DNA of 64,000 bases from Aliamphritea ceti. GTDB lineage: Bacteria > Pseudomonadota > Gammaproteobacteria > Pseudomonadales > Balneatricaceae. Location: the NCBI RefSeq assembly GCF_024347215.1, contig NZ_AP025282.1:3038001-3102000 (forward strand). The letters run 5' to 3'. Made by a program: the position numbers and the translations under genes. Positions 25,433 through 34,139 of this stretch are shown here, one piece after another. The notes under the pieces are model-generated. The model ran no database searches. It was not told where the DNA came from and was given only the letters and a program-made list of their open reading frames with translations. How positions within the stretch are numbered: the stretch's first letter is position 1; every line of letters begins with the position of its first letter.

Positions 25433-25936
25433 TCTCAAAAACCGAAAAAAAATTAACGTACTCAACATTGCCAACACGCCAGTATGGTACTTACGCAGCA
25501 ACAAAAATCTTATAAATGCTAACCACCACGGAAGGTATCAGAATAATGCGCAGGTAGCTGGAAGGAATTCAAAAAATATTACCATAAGCCTGATTCACCA
25601 AAAAAGTGGCTAGCAGGAACTCCCTTTGCACTATCAACGTTCTACATTTCTCTCATCCTGAATGTATCCCTGATCATTACTGTAATCATAGCGAAGTTTT
25701 CAATGTAACAGCATCTTATAACACCTAACGAATAACAAATGACATATTTTGTTTTTTGTCATTTCAATACTGATTCTATACAATTCATTCCGTCATCACA
25801 TAAGACGCACCAGAATCCAATGTGCCGACACATTCTACGAACCTATTAAATAGTCGCCATAACACTGACTAAATTGCCTCAAATAACTATGTAACAGAGT
25901 TCTGGCAGGCATAAATTATGCGGGATATTCAAAACT
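25433..25936. other. Long AT-rich intergenic region between TetR gene and SDR gene
   Basis: No credible gene. Holds the inverted repeat at 25737-25764. Promoters for both divergent genes should be here, but I could not pick a convincing -35/-10 pair. Confidence 0.4.
25737..25764. promoter_or_regulatory. Inverted repeat, possible TetR operator
   Basis: AAATGACA (25737-25744) and TGTCATTT (25757-25764), perfect 8-base arms around a 12-base T-rich centre, in the divergent region between the TetR gene and the SDR gene. Confidence 0.4.
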
Positions 25937-26851
25937 ATGACGTTTGATCTAACACCAACTAAACCTGCTTCCACTGTTGCAGGACGCATGTTCAAATGTA
26001 TATTCAGGCAAAAAAAGAAAAATCGCATTTGCCCTGAACTACCTAACCTTATCAGCAAAAGAGCATTAGTTACCGGTGGTGTTGCTGGCGTTGGTGAATT
26101 CATTTCACGCGGACTTATGGAACGTGGTGCACAGGTTACATCATTGTCGCGAGGGCAATCTTCCGGTACAGGCGCCATACCCGGTATCCATAATCAGTAT
26201 GTTGATCTGGCTAATCCGGAAACAATTCTTACTGCTGTTGAACTACTCGGGAATACACCTTTCGACTTACTCATTCTTAATGCAGGTCTAGTATCCGCAA
26301 AAGCTAAACAAACTGTTACAGGGGTTGAAAATACCTTTGGTATCAATGTTCTCGGGCATCACATTCTCTATCGGTTACTAATTGAGCGGGGCTTACTCAC
26401 TAAAGATGCACGCATCATCATTACAACCGGCGACATTTATATCAGTACTGATGACTGCTCTCCCGAGATTCCATTTGAAACAACACAAAAAACATATGCC
26501 CGCAGTAAACTCGGTAATCTCTGGCAAGTTGCTGAACTTAAAAATCGCTACCCTAATGCCTACCCATTAGCGGTTCATCCTGGTGTTGTTGCCAGCGGTT
26601 TAGCTGGCGCAAAAACTGGATTTTCTGCCTGGCTAATGAATAAGGTCCTTGTCTCAGAAAAAGCTGGGGCTCAGGCCTCACTGATTGCAGCAACACAAAA
26701 CCTTCCCCGTGGCGCTTACTGGCACAACACTTTAGGGCTGGTTGATTTGCCAGCAGACGATCCTGCTCTCGACAAGGAAAAAGCTGCACGTCTATGGGAG
26801 CAATTGGAACAGCTAGCCGTCCCATATTTATCCCGTAATCCTTCACTTTAA
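25937..26851 (+). CDS. Short-chain dehydrogenase/reductase
   Basis: NAD(P)-dependent oxidoreductase of 304 residues with Rossmann motif TGGVAGVG at 46-53, NAG in LILNAGLVSA and the catalytic YxxxK in TYARSKLGN. The usual catalytic Ser position (RIIITTGD) appears to be Thr, a conservative change. The first 40 residues are basic and precede the fold; a later in-frame start is possible. The pattern is that of retinol-dehydrogenase/protochlorophyllide-reductase-like SDRs. Nineteen bases separate it from an MBL-fold lipoprotein, so they probably form an operon regulated by the TetR protein. Substrate unknown. Confidence 0.83.
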   Translation: MTFDLTPTKPASTVAGRMFKCIFRQKKKNRICPELPNLISKRALVTGGVAGVGEFISRGLMERGAQVTSLSRGQSSGTGAIPGIHNQYVDLANPETILTAVELLGNTPFDLLILNAGLVSAKAKQTVTGVENTFGINVLGHHILYRLLIERGLLTKDARIIITTGDIYISTDDCSPEIPFETTQKTYARSKLGNLWQVAELKNRYPNAYPLAVHPGVVASGLAGAKTGFSAWLMNKVLVSEKAGAQASLIAATQNLPRGAYWHNTLGLVDLPADDPALDKEKAARLWEQLEQLAVPYLSRNPSL

Positions 26852-26869
26852 TAAAGCGAGTCCATTACA

Positions 26870-27922
26870 GTGAAAGCAGTCATTATTACTTTTTTTAGCA
26901 TTTTTTTAGCATCCTGTATCACCGGTGAAGGCGACGTAAGGGAACAGTCTTCCCACTTTAAAGAAGGCGAATTTAACAACTATAGTCATGCACAAACGCA
27001 TACTTTTTGGGAAATCGTATGGACGAGCTTAACCACAGATTTTGAAAGAGCAACCTGGCCTGAGCAAGTAAATACTGCTGTTGATGAGTCACCACTTGAA
27101 CGAGTTGATGGTGACAATGTTCGTATTACATTTATCAATCACGCTACCCTTCTAGTCCAGTCGGGTGGCTATAATATATTGACAGACCCAGTATTCTCAG
27201 AAAGAGCCAGCCCTGTATCGTTCATCGGCCCTAAGCGTGTTCACAAGCCCGGCATAGCCCTTAAAAACTTACCTAAAATTGATGCCATCGTAATTAGCCA
27301 TAACCATTATGATCATTTCGATCTGGACTCTGTAAATACGCTTATTGAAAGAGACACCCCCCAAATATTTACAGGCCTGGGAGTTAGCCAGATACTAGAA
27401 AACACAAGCAATGTTACAGAAATGGACTGGGGCCAAAGCGCTCAGGTAGATAAAAATTTCAAACTCTGGTTTCTTGATGTTCAGCACAACTCAGGCCGTT
27501 CGTTAACTGACAGAAACACCACTCTTTGGGGAGGTTTCTTATTTGAAGTAGGCAAAAAGAAAATCTACTTTGGCGGCGACACCGGTTATGCCGACCATTA
27601 TAAGCGTACGTTCGAACGCTTCGGCTCCGTGGATGTGGCCTTTTTACCACTGGGTGCATATTCACCAAGAATCATGTTTAAACCTGTTCATCTCAACCCA
27701 GATGAAGCAGTACAGGCACACAAAGACCTTAATGCAAAAGTATCAATCGGCATGCACTTTGGAACATTCCAGCTAAGTGCAGAACCCCGTAATGAGCCTG
27801 TAGAACTCCTCGAACGAGCTAAGCTAAAAGCAGGAATTGCAGCATCATCCTTTATAACCCTGGATGTAGGCGTCCCTTATAACCTGTCCAATACATTGTT
27901 AGCACAAGCGGACCGATTATAA
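26870..27922 (+). CDS. Metallo-beta-lactamase-fold lipoprotein, UlaG/NAPE-PLD-like
   Basis: Protein of 350 residues starting with GTG. The N-terminus carries a lipoprotein signal with lipobox LASC (Cys16), so the enzyme is probably anchored in the periplasm. The metal motif is ISHNHYDHFD (HxHxDH), with an earlier INHATLLVQSGGYNILTDPVFSERASP segment and later FGGDTGY and HFGTF, which match the NAPE-PLD/UlaG-like branch of the MBL superfamily. It follows the SDR gene. Phosphodiesterase or lactonase activity is possible; the substrate is not indicated. Confidence 0.85.
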   Translation: MKAVIITFFSIFLASCITGEGDVREQSSHFKEGEFNNYSHAQTHTFWEIVWTSLTTDFERATWPEQVNTAVDESPLERVDGDNVRITFINHATLLVQSGGYNILTDPVFSERASPVSFIGPKRVHKPGIALKNLPKIDAIVISHNHYDHFDLDSVNTLIERDTPQIFTGLGVSQILENTSNVTEMDWGQSAQVDKNFKLWFLDVQHNSGRSLTDRNTTLWGGFLFEVGKKKIYFGGDTGYADHYKRTFERFGSVDVAFLPLGAYSPRIMFKPVHLNPDEAVQAHKDLNAKVSIGMHFGTFQLSAEPRNEPVELLERAKLKAGIAASSFITLDVGVPYNLSNTLLAQADRL

Positions 27923-27983
27923 ATAACGGCCCTGTAGACATATTGACGAAGAAGATTCACAAAAAAGTTGTTCAGAGACACAA

Positions 27984-28022
27984 ACAAAAACAGCCGCTCG
28001 GCATGATCCGTTAGCGGCTGTT
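27984..28022 (-). terminator. Terminator of the tRNA-Val transcript
   Basis: AACAGCCGCT / AGCGGCTGTT arms with a 14-base loop, followed on the minus strand by a T-rich tract, 12 bases beyond the tRNA 3' end. Confidence 0.8.
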
Positions 28023-28034
28023 CTCATTAGTATT

Positions 28035-28111
<77 letters not shown>

Positions 28112-28123
28112 GAAGTGGGTCGT

Positions 28124-28151
28124 ATTATAGGCAAATCATTGTTGGACGCAA
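28124..28151 (-). promoter_or_regulatory. Promoter of tRNA-Val
   Basis: On the minus strand TTGCGT (28146-28151), 16-base spacer, TATAAT (28124-28129), then the GC-rich discriminator ACGACCC typical of stringently controlled stable-RNA promoters. Confidence 0.7.
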
Positions 28152-28389
28152 GCAGTTTTTGTCTGAGTTTGAACAACTTAAGCTTCTGATTAAGACACAT
28201 TTTTATTCGTTCACGCCATGCGCTGTAGTAATTCAGCTGTGGCTCACAAAACACCCCATACACTCAGCTAAATGCTCAGCACATATTGTTGCTTTACTGA
28301 GTACATGAAGGTTACTGACATATGTCTTGTACCTGCCATGCTCACTCCCTATACCAGATCGCTGAAGCATTTATCTAACAGGTTGCTCT

Positions 28390-29262
28390 ATGATTGCTGC
28401 TGTTCGCTCTCTGACCTGTGTACTGCTTTTGCTGTTCGGTACCCCGGTGTCCAGTGCGCCCCTGACAATGAAGTACTTTCAGACCAATAGCCGGTATAGC
28501 TACCGTTTCGAGCTGATGAAACTTGCGCTGGATAAAACCGCTGCAACTGATGGCGCATATCTGCTTGAACCCACCACTCAAGCTATAACACAGAACCGGG
28601 GCTTAAAATCTCTTGAAATGCGCCAGGGTATTAACATTGCCTTTCTCGCTGCCACAAAAGATCGCGAAGCCCGCTTTCTGTCGGTCAAAATTCCGATCCT
28701 GCAGGGTATTCTGGGTTACCGAATCGCTATGATTCACCACGATAGCGCTGATACATTTACAGATATCAAAACGCTGGATGATCTGCGTAAACTAAAAGCA
28801 GGCTTTGGCAGTCACTGGGCAGATATGTCGATTTTGGAAGCAAATAAACTTCCAGTGATTGGCGTGCCCCGCTACCCCAATTTGTTTTCAATGCTGAATG
28901 CCCGGCGCTTTGATTACTTCCCCCGGGGCGTTAACGAGATATATAAAGAACTGAATGAGCGTAAGCAGACATTTCCGCAATTAACTGCCGACCAGGGCTT
29001 TGCACTGTATTACCCTTATCCGGTGTTCTTTTATGTGAATAAAAACAATCATGCCCTGGCAGATCGCTTACGCAGAGGCCTTGAACTGGCTGAAGCCGAT
29101 GGTTCTTTTCATCAGTTGTTTATGCAGCATCACCGGGCGATGATAAACAAAGCTCGCTTTCAGAAACGGCGCATCTTTATACTCAATAATCCTGACCTCC
29201 CCCGAGGTCTTCCCCGCCCCAATATAGGTTGGTGGCTTGAAGAAGCTTTTCAGGCAGATTAA
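28390..29262 (+). CDS. Periplasmic solute-binding-like protein
   Basis: Protein of 290 residues with a signal peptide (MIAAVRSLTCVLLLLFGTPVSSA). The remainder has a weak match to type 3 solute-binding proteins: opening strand LTMKYFQTNSRYSYRFELMKLALDKT, central IKTLDDLRKLKAGFGSHWADMSILEANKL and the FYVNKNNHALADRLRRGLELAEADGSFHQLFMQHH closing segment seen in orphan members. No transporter genes are adjacent. Its nearest downstream neighbour, 106 bases away, is the NO sensor H-NOX, but a link is not evident. The fold is likely, the ligand unknown. Confidence 0.72.
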   Translation: MIAAVRSLTCVLLLLFGTPVSSAPLTMKYFQTNSRYSYRFELMKLALDKTAATDGAYLLEPTTQAITQNRGLKSLEMRQGINIAFLAATKDREARFLSVKIPILQGILGYRIAMIHHDSADTFTDIKTLDDLRKLKAGFGSHWADMSILEANKLPVIGVPRYPNLFSMLNARRFDYFPRGVNEIYKELNERKQTFPQLTADQGFALYYPYPVFFYVNKNNHALADRLRRGLELAEADGSFHQLFMQHHRAMINKARFQKRRIFILNNPDLPRGLPRPNIGWWLEEAFQAD

Positions 29263-29368
29263 GACACCGGTACCTGAGCCCCGTTATGGGTAATTAACGT
29301 ACTGCAATTATCTGAATTCCCGTTATATTTAAATGATATAGGTGAATAGCTACGTCAGGAGGACGTGT

Positions 29369-29917
29369 ATGAAAGGTGTTATCTTCAACATTCTCGAAGA
29401 GATGGTTATTGATAAGTGCGGCATGATGGCCTGGAACGATATTCTCGACAAACTAGGTCAGGATGGCGTTTACACCGCGGGCAAGAGTTATCCGGACGAC
29501 AAACTCTTTGCTCTGGTAGGCGAAGTATCCGCCCGGTTGGAGCTACCCGCTGAAGCGGTTGTCGGTGCATTTGGAGAGTTTTTGTTTGATCAGTTAGCCC
29601 GCCGCTATCCTGTATTTCTGGAAACCCAGGCAACCTTAAAGGACTTCCTGAAGAGTATTGATTCGGTTATCCATGTTGAAGTTCGCAAACTCTACGAATC
29701 TCCTGACTTACCAACTATCAGTTACCGTGAACCCGAGGCCAATACACTGGTAATGGAGTACCGCTCCCCCCGCCAGCTTTGTCTGCTGGCGGAAGGCCTG
29801 ATTCGCGGGGCGGCCAGTCGGTATAAAGAATCCATAGAAATGACCCATCCGGTTTGTACTCATCAGGGGGCGGATCATTGTGACCTGATCATCAAATTTA
29901 ACGGACCAGCATCATGA
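29369..29917 (+). CDS. hnoX: H-NOX heme nitric oxide sensor
   Basis: Cytoplasmic heme protein of 182 residues that binds NO and controls a partner kinase. The start at 29369 follows AGGAGG and gives the family N-terminus MKGVIFNILEEMV. With this start the residues fall exactly on the canonical H-NOX numbering: proximal heme ligand His102 (SVIHVEV), Pro115, and the heme-propionate motif Tyr131-x-Ser133-x-Arg135 (YRSPR). Position 140 is Leu, not the Tyr that stabilises O2 in Thermoanaerobacter H-NOX, so it should be NO-selective. The stop overlaps the next start as ATGA, which couples it to the kinase. Confidence 0.95.
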   Translation: MKGVIFNILEEMVIDKCGMMAWNDILDKLGQDGVYTAGKSYPDDKLFALVGEVSARLELPAEAVVGAFGEFLFDQLARRYPVFLETQATLKDFLKSIDSVIHVEVRKLYESPDLPTISYREPEANTLVMEYRSPRQLCLLAEGLIRGAASRYKESIEMTHPVCTHQGADHCDLIIKFNGPAS

Positions 29918-30909
29918 GTGATGAAGCAGAAGCTTATAAAAAAGCTTATGCCCGTGAAAAATCTGCCCGGCTGGAAGCCGAGCAGCTGCTGGACGATAAA
30001 AGCCGCGAACTGTTCATGAAGCACCAGCAACTGGAAGAAACTAACCGCCAGTTGCAGGAGCAGCACAACATTATCCTGCGAAATGAAAAACTCGCGACCT
30101 TAGGCACGCTGTCTGCCGGTGTCGCACACGAAATTAATAATCCGCTGGCCTTTGTTTACAGCAATCTGGGCAGCCTGCACAGCTATATTGAAGGCTATCA
30201 GAAGCTTCTCAAACTGGCTCAAACCTGGCAGACCGATGAGCAACTCAAGCCTGAACATAAACAGGCGCTTAGCGAGCTGATCGAAGCGGAAGACCTGACC
30301 TTTATCAGCGAAGACATTGTCGAACTTTTAAAAGATTCCCAGGAAGGCCTGGATCGGATGAAAGATATCGTGCAAAACCTACGCCGTTTCGCTCATTCAC
30401 AGGATACCGACTGGGAAAGCGTCGATATTGTCGATGGACTGGAAAGCACGTTAAAGATACTCAACAGTCAGTTGCAGGATACAGTCACTGTTGAAAAGCA
30501 CTTCTCTAAATTACCGCTATTACCAGGTAAAGCTAACGAGCTGAATCAAACCTTCCTGAATATTATTGTTAATGCCTGCCATGCTATGAAAAACAGCAAA
30601 CGGCCAACCCTGCGTATTGAGACTAAAACAGAAGGCAATGAAGCCCTGATTAAGATTACTGACAACGGCTGCGGCATGGATGAAGATGTCATTAAGTCAT
30701 TGTTCGACCCCTTCTTTACCACTAAGCCAGTTGGCGAAGGGACAGGTATGGGTATGTCGATCAGCTATTCAATTATTAAGGATCATCAGGGGCGCCTGAG
30801 CGTTGCCAGTAAACCTGGCGTGGGCACCCGCTTCAGTATTTACCTGCCACTTAAACGAGCAGAAAGCTCTCCTCCTGATACCGTTGCAGCACCGGAACAA
30901 CTTAGTTAA
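29914..30909 (+). CDS. hnoK: H-NOX-associated sensor histidine kinase
   Basis: Soluble histidine kinase of 331 residues without membrane segments. The N-terminal 65 residues are a coiled coil (KSARLEAEQLLDDKSRELF, LEETNRQLQEQ), followed by the phosphoacceptor helix with His72 in GVAHEINNPLAF, and a HATPase domain with N-box NIIVNACHAMK, G1 DNGCGM, F-box FFTTK and G2 GEGTGMGMSI. In Shewanella and Vibrio, NO-bound H-NOX inhibits such a kinase (HnoK), which phosphorylates c-di-GMP-linked regulators. The gene overlaps hnoX by four bases. No receiver gene follows directly; candidates lie on the minus strand at 34-39 kb. Confidence 0.92.
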   Translation: MSDEAEAYKKAYAREKSARLEAEQLLDDKSRELFMKHQQLEETNRQLQEQHNIILRNEKLATLGTLSAGVAHEINNPLAFVYSNLGSLHSYIEGYQKLLKLAQTWQTDEQLKPEHKQALSELIEAEDLTFISEDIVELLKDSQEGLDRMKDIVQNLRRFAHSQDTDWESVDIVDGLESTLKILNSQLQDTVTVEKHFSKLPLLPGKANELNQTFLNIIVNACHAMKNSKRPTLRIETKTEGNEALIKITDNGCGMDEDVIKSLFDPFFTTKPVGEGTGMGMSISYSIIKDHQGRLSVASKPGVGTRFSIYLPLKRAESSPPDTVAAPEQLS

Positions 30910-30966
30910 AAGCCAACGAAAAGCCCTGCCACTACGAGTGCTTCATGCACTTAGTATTGATAGACT

Positions 30967-33648
30967 TCAGACGCTGGCTTCCTGCGATCGACGGGCACGT
31001 GCAGAAACTGGATTCTCAAATGTAGGCGTACTCACCACCTGTTCGGCAAAGGCTTCTGCTGACATTGGGTGTCCCAGTAGGTATCCCTGTACAGCATCAC
31101 AGCCCGCGGTATGAAGGAAATCATACTGATACTCGTCTTCAACACCTTCAGCAACAACCTTCAGCCCTAACCCCTTGGCCATTGCGATAGACGCAAGAAT
31201 CAGCTTCTGATCACTCGGGTCGATAGCAAGATCCCGAACAAAACTCCGGTCGATCTTGACCACATCAAACGGGAATTGCTTCAGATAACTTAGCGATGAA
31301 TAGCCGGTCCCGAAGTCATCCATGGAAAGGAATATCCCCATGTTCTTAACCTGCTGTAATATCGATTCAGTATTAGCATCGTGCTTAACCAGTAAACCTT
31401 CGGTTATCTCCAGCACTAACTGATGAGCCGGAAAACCGCTTTCGTCCAGTGCCTGATGCAACTCCTGAACGATATGACCATCTTTAAACTGACGCGGTGA
31501 TACGTTAACACCCAGCGTAAATTCGCCCTTGAGCTGGTCACTCCATGCCTTTGCCTCACGGCAGGCATTGCTAAGAATCCATTCCCCCAGAGGTACGATC
31601 AGACCGGTTTGTTCTGCCACTGGAATAAAGACATCCGGAGGTACCATGCCCAGTTGCTCATTATTCCATCGCACCAGTACTTCAGCACCAAGTAAACGCT
31701 GTTCTTTGAATGAATAAATAGGCTGATAATTAAGGTAGACTTCACCCCGTTCAAGAGCACCCCGTAACTGGTCTTCTACTTCAAGACGGTCGGTAATTTC
31801 GTTATTCATTTCCGGCACGTAAAAAGCGAAATTATTCCGCCCTTCCGCTTTCACATGATACATAGCAGTGTCAGCCTTTTTCAGCAGCTCTTCCGGCTGA
31901 GTGCCATCCTGCGGGGCAACGACCAAACCAATACTGCCTGAAATAAAGTAACTGCGGCCCTGTAAACGAAACTCCATCGCCAACGCTACCAGAATTTTAC
32001 GGGCTACAACTTCTGCATCGGCCTGGCTTTCCTGATTTTCAAGAATCAGGATAAACTCATCGCCACCATAGCGGGCTAAGGTATCCTCTTCATGAATCAC
32101 GTCCTGCAAACGTTGAGACACAGATATCAGAAGTTCATCACCAACTTTGTGTCCCAGGCTGTCATTGATCTTTTTAAAGTCATCCAGATCGATAAACATC
32201 AAGACGACAAAACTATCACTCAAAATAGCCCTGCCGACTGCACGCTCAAGACGCTGCGTCATGAGTGTTCGGTTAGGTAAGTTCGTCAGTGCATCGAACT
32301 GCGCCTGATAACGCACCAGTTTTTCCCGCTGACGCCGAACAGTAATATCCTGCAAATTGATAATTGTTGCCGGGCCATCATCAAGCTGAATTTGTTTCGT
32401 ATTCAGCTCAACCGGAAAACTCATGCCATCCCGACGAACAGCTTCAGCTTCGATATGCTGTTCACCATTTGCCATCGCTTTAAGTACCAATCCAACCTGA
32501 GCACTTCCCCATAAATCCATCATTTCGATACTTAACAGTTCATCGCGGGAATAACCAAACAAGCCCTCCGCAATTTCATTAAAATCGATAATCTGGCTAC
32601 CACGGTGCATCAGAACGGCTTCACTTGTCGTTTGGGTAAGCTGACGTAAACGCGCTTCACTTATCTGCAACTCATTAATGCTATTAGTCATCTGAGCAAT
32701 ATAAAAGCGCCCTTTATTTACCAGCATCCAGATAACCATGATTAAAATCAGCGCTATTAAAGCCAGCATAGGTAGCACTGAAAAATCTGTGAAATGGCTG
32801 GAAGGCAAGTAATTCTCATCTTCCAGATACAACCATCGCCAACCGGGCAGCAACTCTATTTCAGCTACGGATACCCGGTAGGTATTACCAAACTCATCAG
32901 TCACTTCTGAAGAGCCGGCTTCCCACACAAAAGGCAATGTTTCGGTAACTTTTTCACCAAACTGACGACCATTAGCCAGTAATTGCTGCTGCCAGTTATC
33001 CAGTGGATTCATGCTCTTATAGAGCCACTCACGAATGTTTGAAGCCATAACAATGCTATCGGGAGAGAGTAATACTATTTTTCCCGGCGCGTCTGTGAAG
33101 CGTTGTTCTAAGCCACTGATATCAATTTTATTGACGATCACACCCAGTAACTGGCCCTGGTCTTCACGTACCTGATGGGAAAAATACAATCCACGCTTTT
33201 TCGTCCGGTAACCCAACGCAGGGTAAATAGAAGAAATGCCCGAAAGTGCTCGCTTGAAATATGGCCGGTAGGCAAAGTTATCGCCCAGAATCTTTTGCTT
33301 CAGAGGATTATCATTAACGGCAACCATGTAACCATCCAGGTCCATCAGATAGCACAATGCGGCGGCATTAATTTCACAAATACGGTTGAGTACAGGGGTC
33401 GGGTCATTACCTGACTGGGTATAGAAGTTTTTTACCTCGGAAAGGCTGGCCTGCAGACTAAGCTGACGTGACTGAGCACGCAAATAAGCATCCAGTTCTG
33501 CGTTTACTTTATCAACGTAATGATCTGCCCGTTCCTTAGACTGATAGACGGCGTCGGTTTCGAGCAACCAGACATAGCCGGCAAAACTGCCAAGCACAGT
33601 CAGCAGGCAAAGAAAGGCAAGGGAAAGCTGTATATTTTTAAGCTTCAT
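30967..33648 (-). CDS. Cache-PAS-GGDEF-EAL c-di-GMP turnover protein
   Basis: Inner-membrane protein of 893 residues. TM1 is at about 8-30, a periplasmic double-Cache domain covers about 35-280, TM2 about 290-312, then PAS (about 335-430), GGDEF (about 450-605) and EAL (about 625-880). The diguanylate cyclase site is RYGGDEF, intact. The EAL signature reads EVL (GAEVLVRW), keeping the metal-binding Glu, and the DDFGTGYSSLSYLKQFPFDVVKIDRSFV loop is intact, so both activities are possible. It is convergent with hnoK. No Shine-Dalgarno precedes its own ATG; a ten-codon upstream ORF does have one (33658-33690). Confidence 0.92.
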   Translation of the reverse strand: MKLKNIQLSLAFLCLLTVLGSFAGYVWLLETDAVYQSKERADHYVDKVNAELDAYLRAQSRQLSLQASLSEVKNFYTQSGNDPTPVLNRICEINAAALCYLMDLDGYMVAVNDNPLKQKILGDNFAYRPYFKRALSGISSIYPALGYRTKKRGLYFSHQVREDQGQLLGVIVNKIDISGLEQRFTDAPGKIVLLSPDSIVMASNIREWLYKSMNPLDNWQQQLLANGRQFGEKVTETLPFVWEAGSSEVTDEFGNTYRVSVAEIELLPGWRWLYLEDENYLPSSHFTDFSVLPMLALIALILIMVIWMLVNKGRFYIAQMTNSINELQISEARLRQLTQTTSEAVLMHRGSQIIDFNEIAEGLFGYSRDELLSIEMMDLWGSAQVGLVLKAMANGEQHIEAEAVRRDGMSFPVELNTKQIQLDDGPATIINLQDITVRRQREKLVRYQAQFDALTNLPNRTLMTQRLERAVGRAILSDSFVVLMFIDLDDFKKINDSLGHKVGDELLISVSQRLQDVIHEEDTLARYGGDEFILILENQESQADAEVVARKILVALAMEFRLQGRSYFISGSIGLVVAPQDGTQPEELLKKADTAMYHVKAEGRNNFAFYVPEMNNEITDRLEVEDQLRGALERGEVYLNYQPIYSFKEQRLLGAEVLVRWNNEQLGMVPPDVFIPVAEQTGLIVPLGEWILSNACREAKAWSDQLKGEFTLGVNVSPRQFKDGHIVQELHQALDESGFPAHQLVLEITEGLLVKHDANTESILQQVKNMGIFLSMDDFGTGYSSLSYLKQFPFDVVKIDRSFVRDLAIDPSDQKLILASIAMAKGLGLKVVAEGVEDEYQYDFLHTAGCDAVQGYLLGHPMSAEAFAEQVVSTPTFENPVSARARRSQEASV

Positions 33649-33657
33649 GACGCAGGC

Positions 33658-33690
33658 TTATGAACTGACCGGTTGAATTCGCGTTAACAT
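33658..33690 (-). CDS. Putative ten-residue upstream ORF of the GGDEF-EAL gene
   Basis: Minus strand: GGAGGGGG, then ATG at 33690 encoding MLTRIQPVSS and TAA at 33658-33660, nine bases before the GGDEF-EAL start and in the same frame. The large gene has no ribosome site of its own, so it may depend on re-initiation from this ORF. Confidence 0.4.
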   Translation of the reverse strand: MLTRIQPVSS

Positions 33691-33699
33691 AAGACCCCC

Positions 33700-34139
33700 T
33701 CCAAAAGCTTTGCCGATGATACGTTTAAGCTAACAGAATGGATCAAGGTACAATTTGAGAAAACATAAAATGCTGTAACTGCATGCATAGTACTGCTCCG
33801 GGAACGAATCCAGATGTTTAACAACACCCATTCAACTTCCCGTGTTTCCGGCAAACGGCCATTGCTGCACTGCCCGGGCGTATTTACATGAACTTAAAAC
33901 TAAGCGTACAACGATATGCTGTGTTTATCCTCCACGACAGACAGATAACTCACCAGACTGGGTATCTCTTGCCGTAAAATCAAACTGTTAAGCAAACTCA
34001 TTAGAAAAACTGCCAAGAGGTAAACCTTGTCAGCATTTAAGGCATATTCATTTAATAAATCATGTTCAACAGGTTGACGATTCATAAAGCCTGTTTTCAT
34101 ATGCCTGGCATCGATAAGATTTATTCAGATAAGGCTATG
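33700..34139. other. Intergenic region with no secure gene
   Basis: About 440 bases between the GGDEF-EAL gene and the degenerate HD-GYP regulator. A 66-codon frame at 33900-34100 (minus) has no known relatives that I recognise and only an AGG three bases before its ATG, so it is not called. No terminator or repeat stands out. Confidence 0.4.

Noticed and set aside
28272..28490. 72-codon plus-strand frame before the binding protein at 28390
   Set aside because: It overlaps the signal peptide of the real gene in another frame and has no supporting features.
33900..34100. 66-codon minus-strand frame between the two c-di-GMP genes
   Set aside because: Only AGG at three bases before the ATG, no family resemblance and no operon context. 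Kept as unexplained intergenic sequence.
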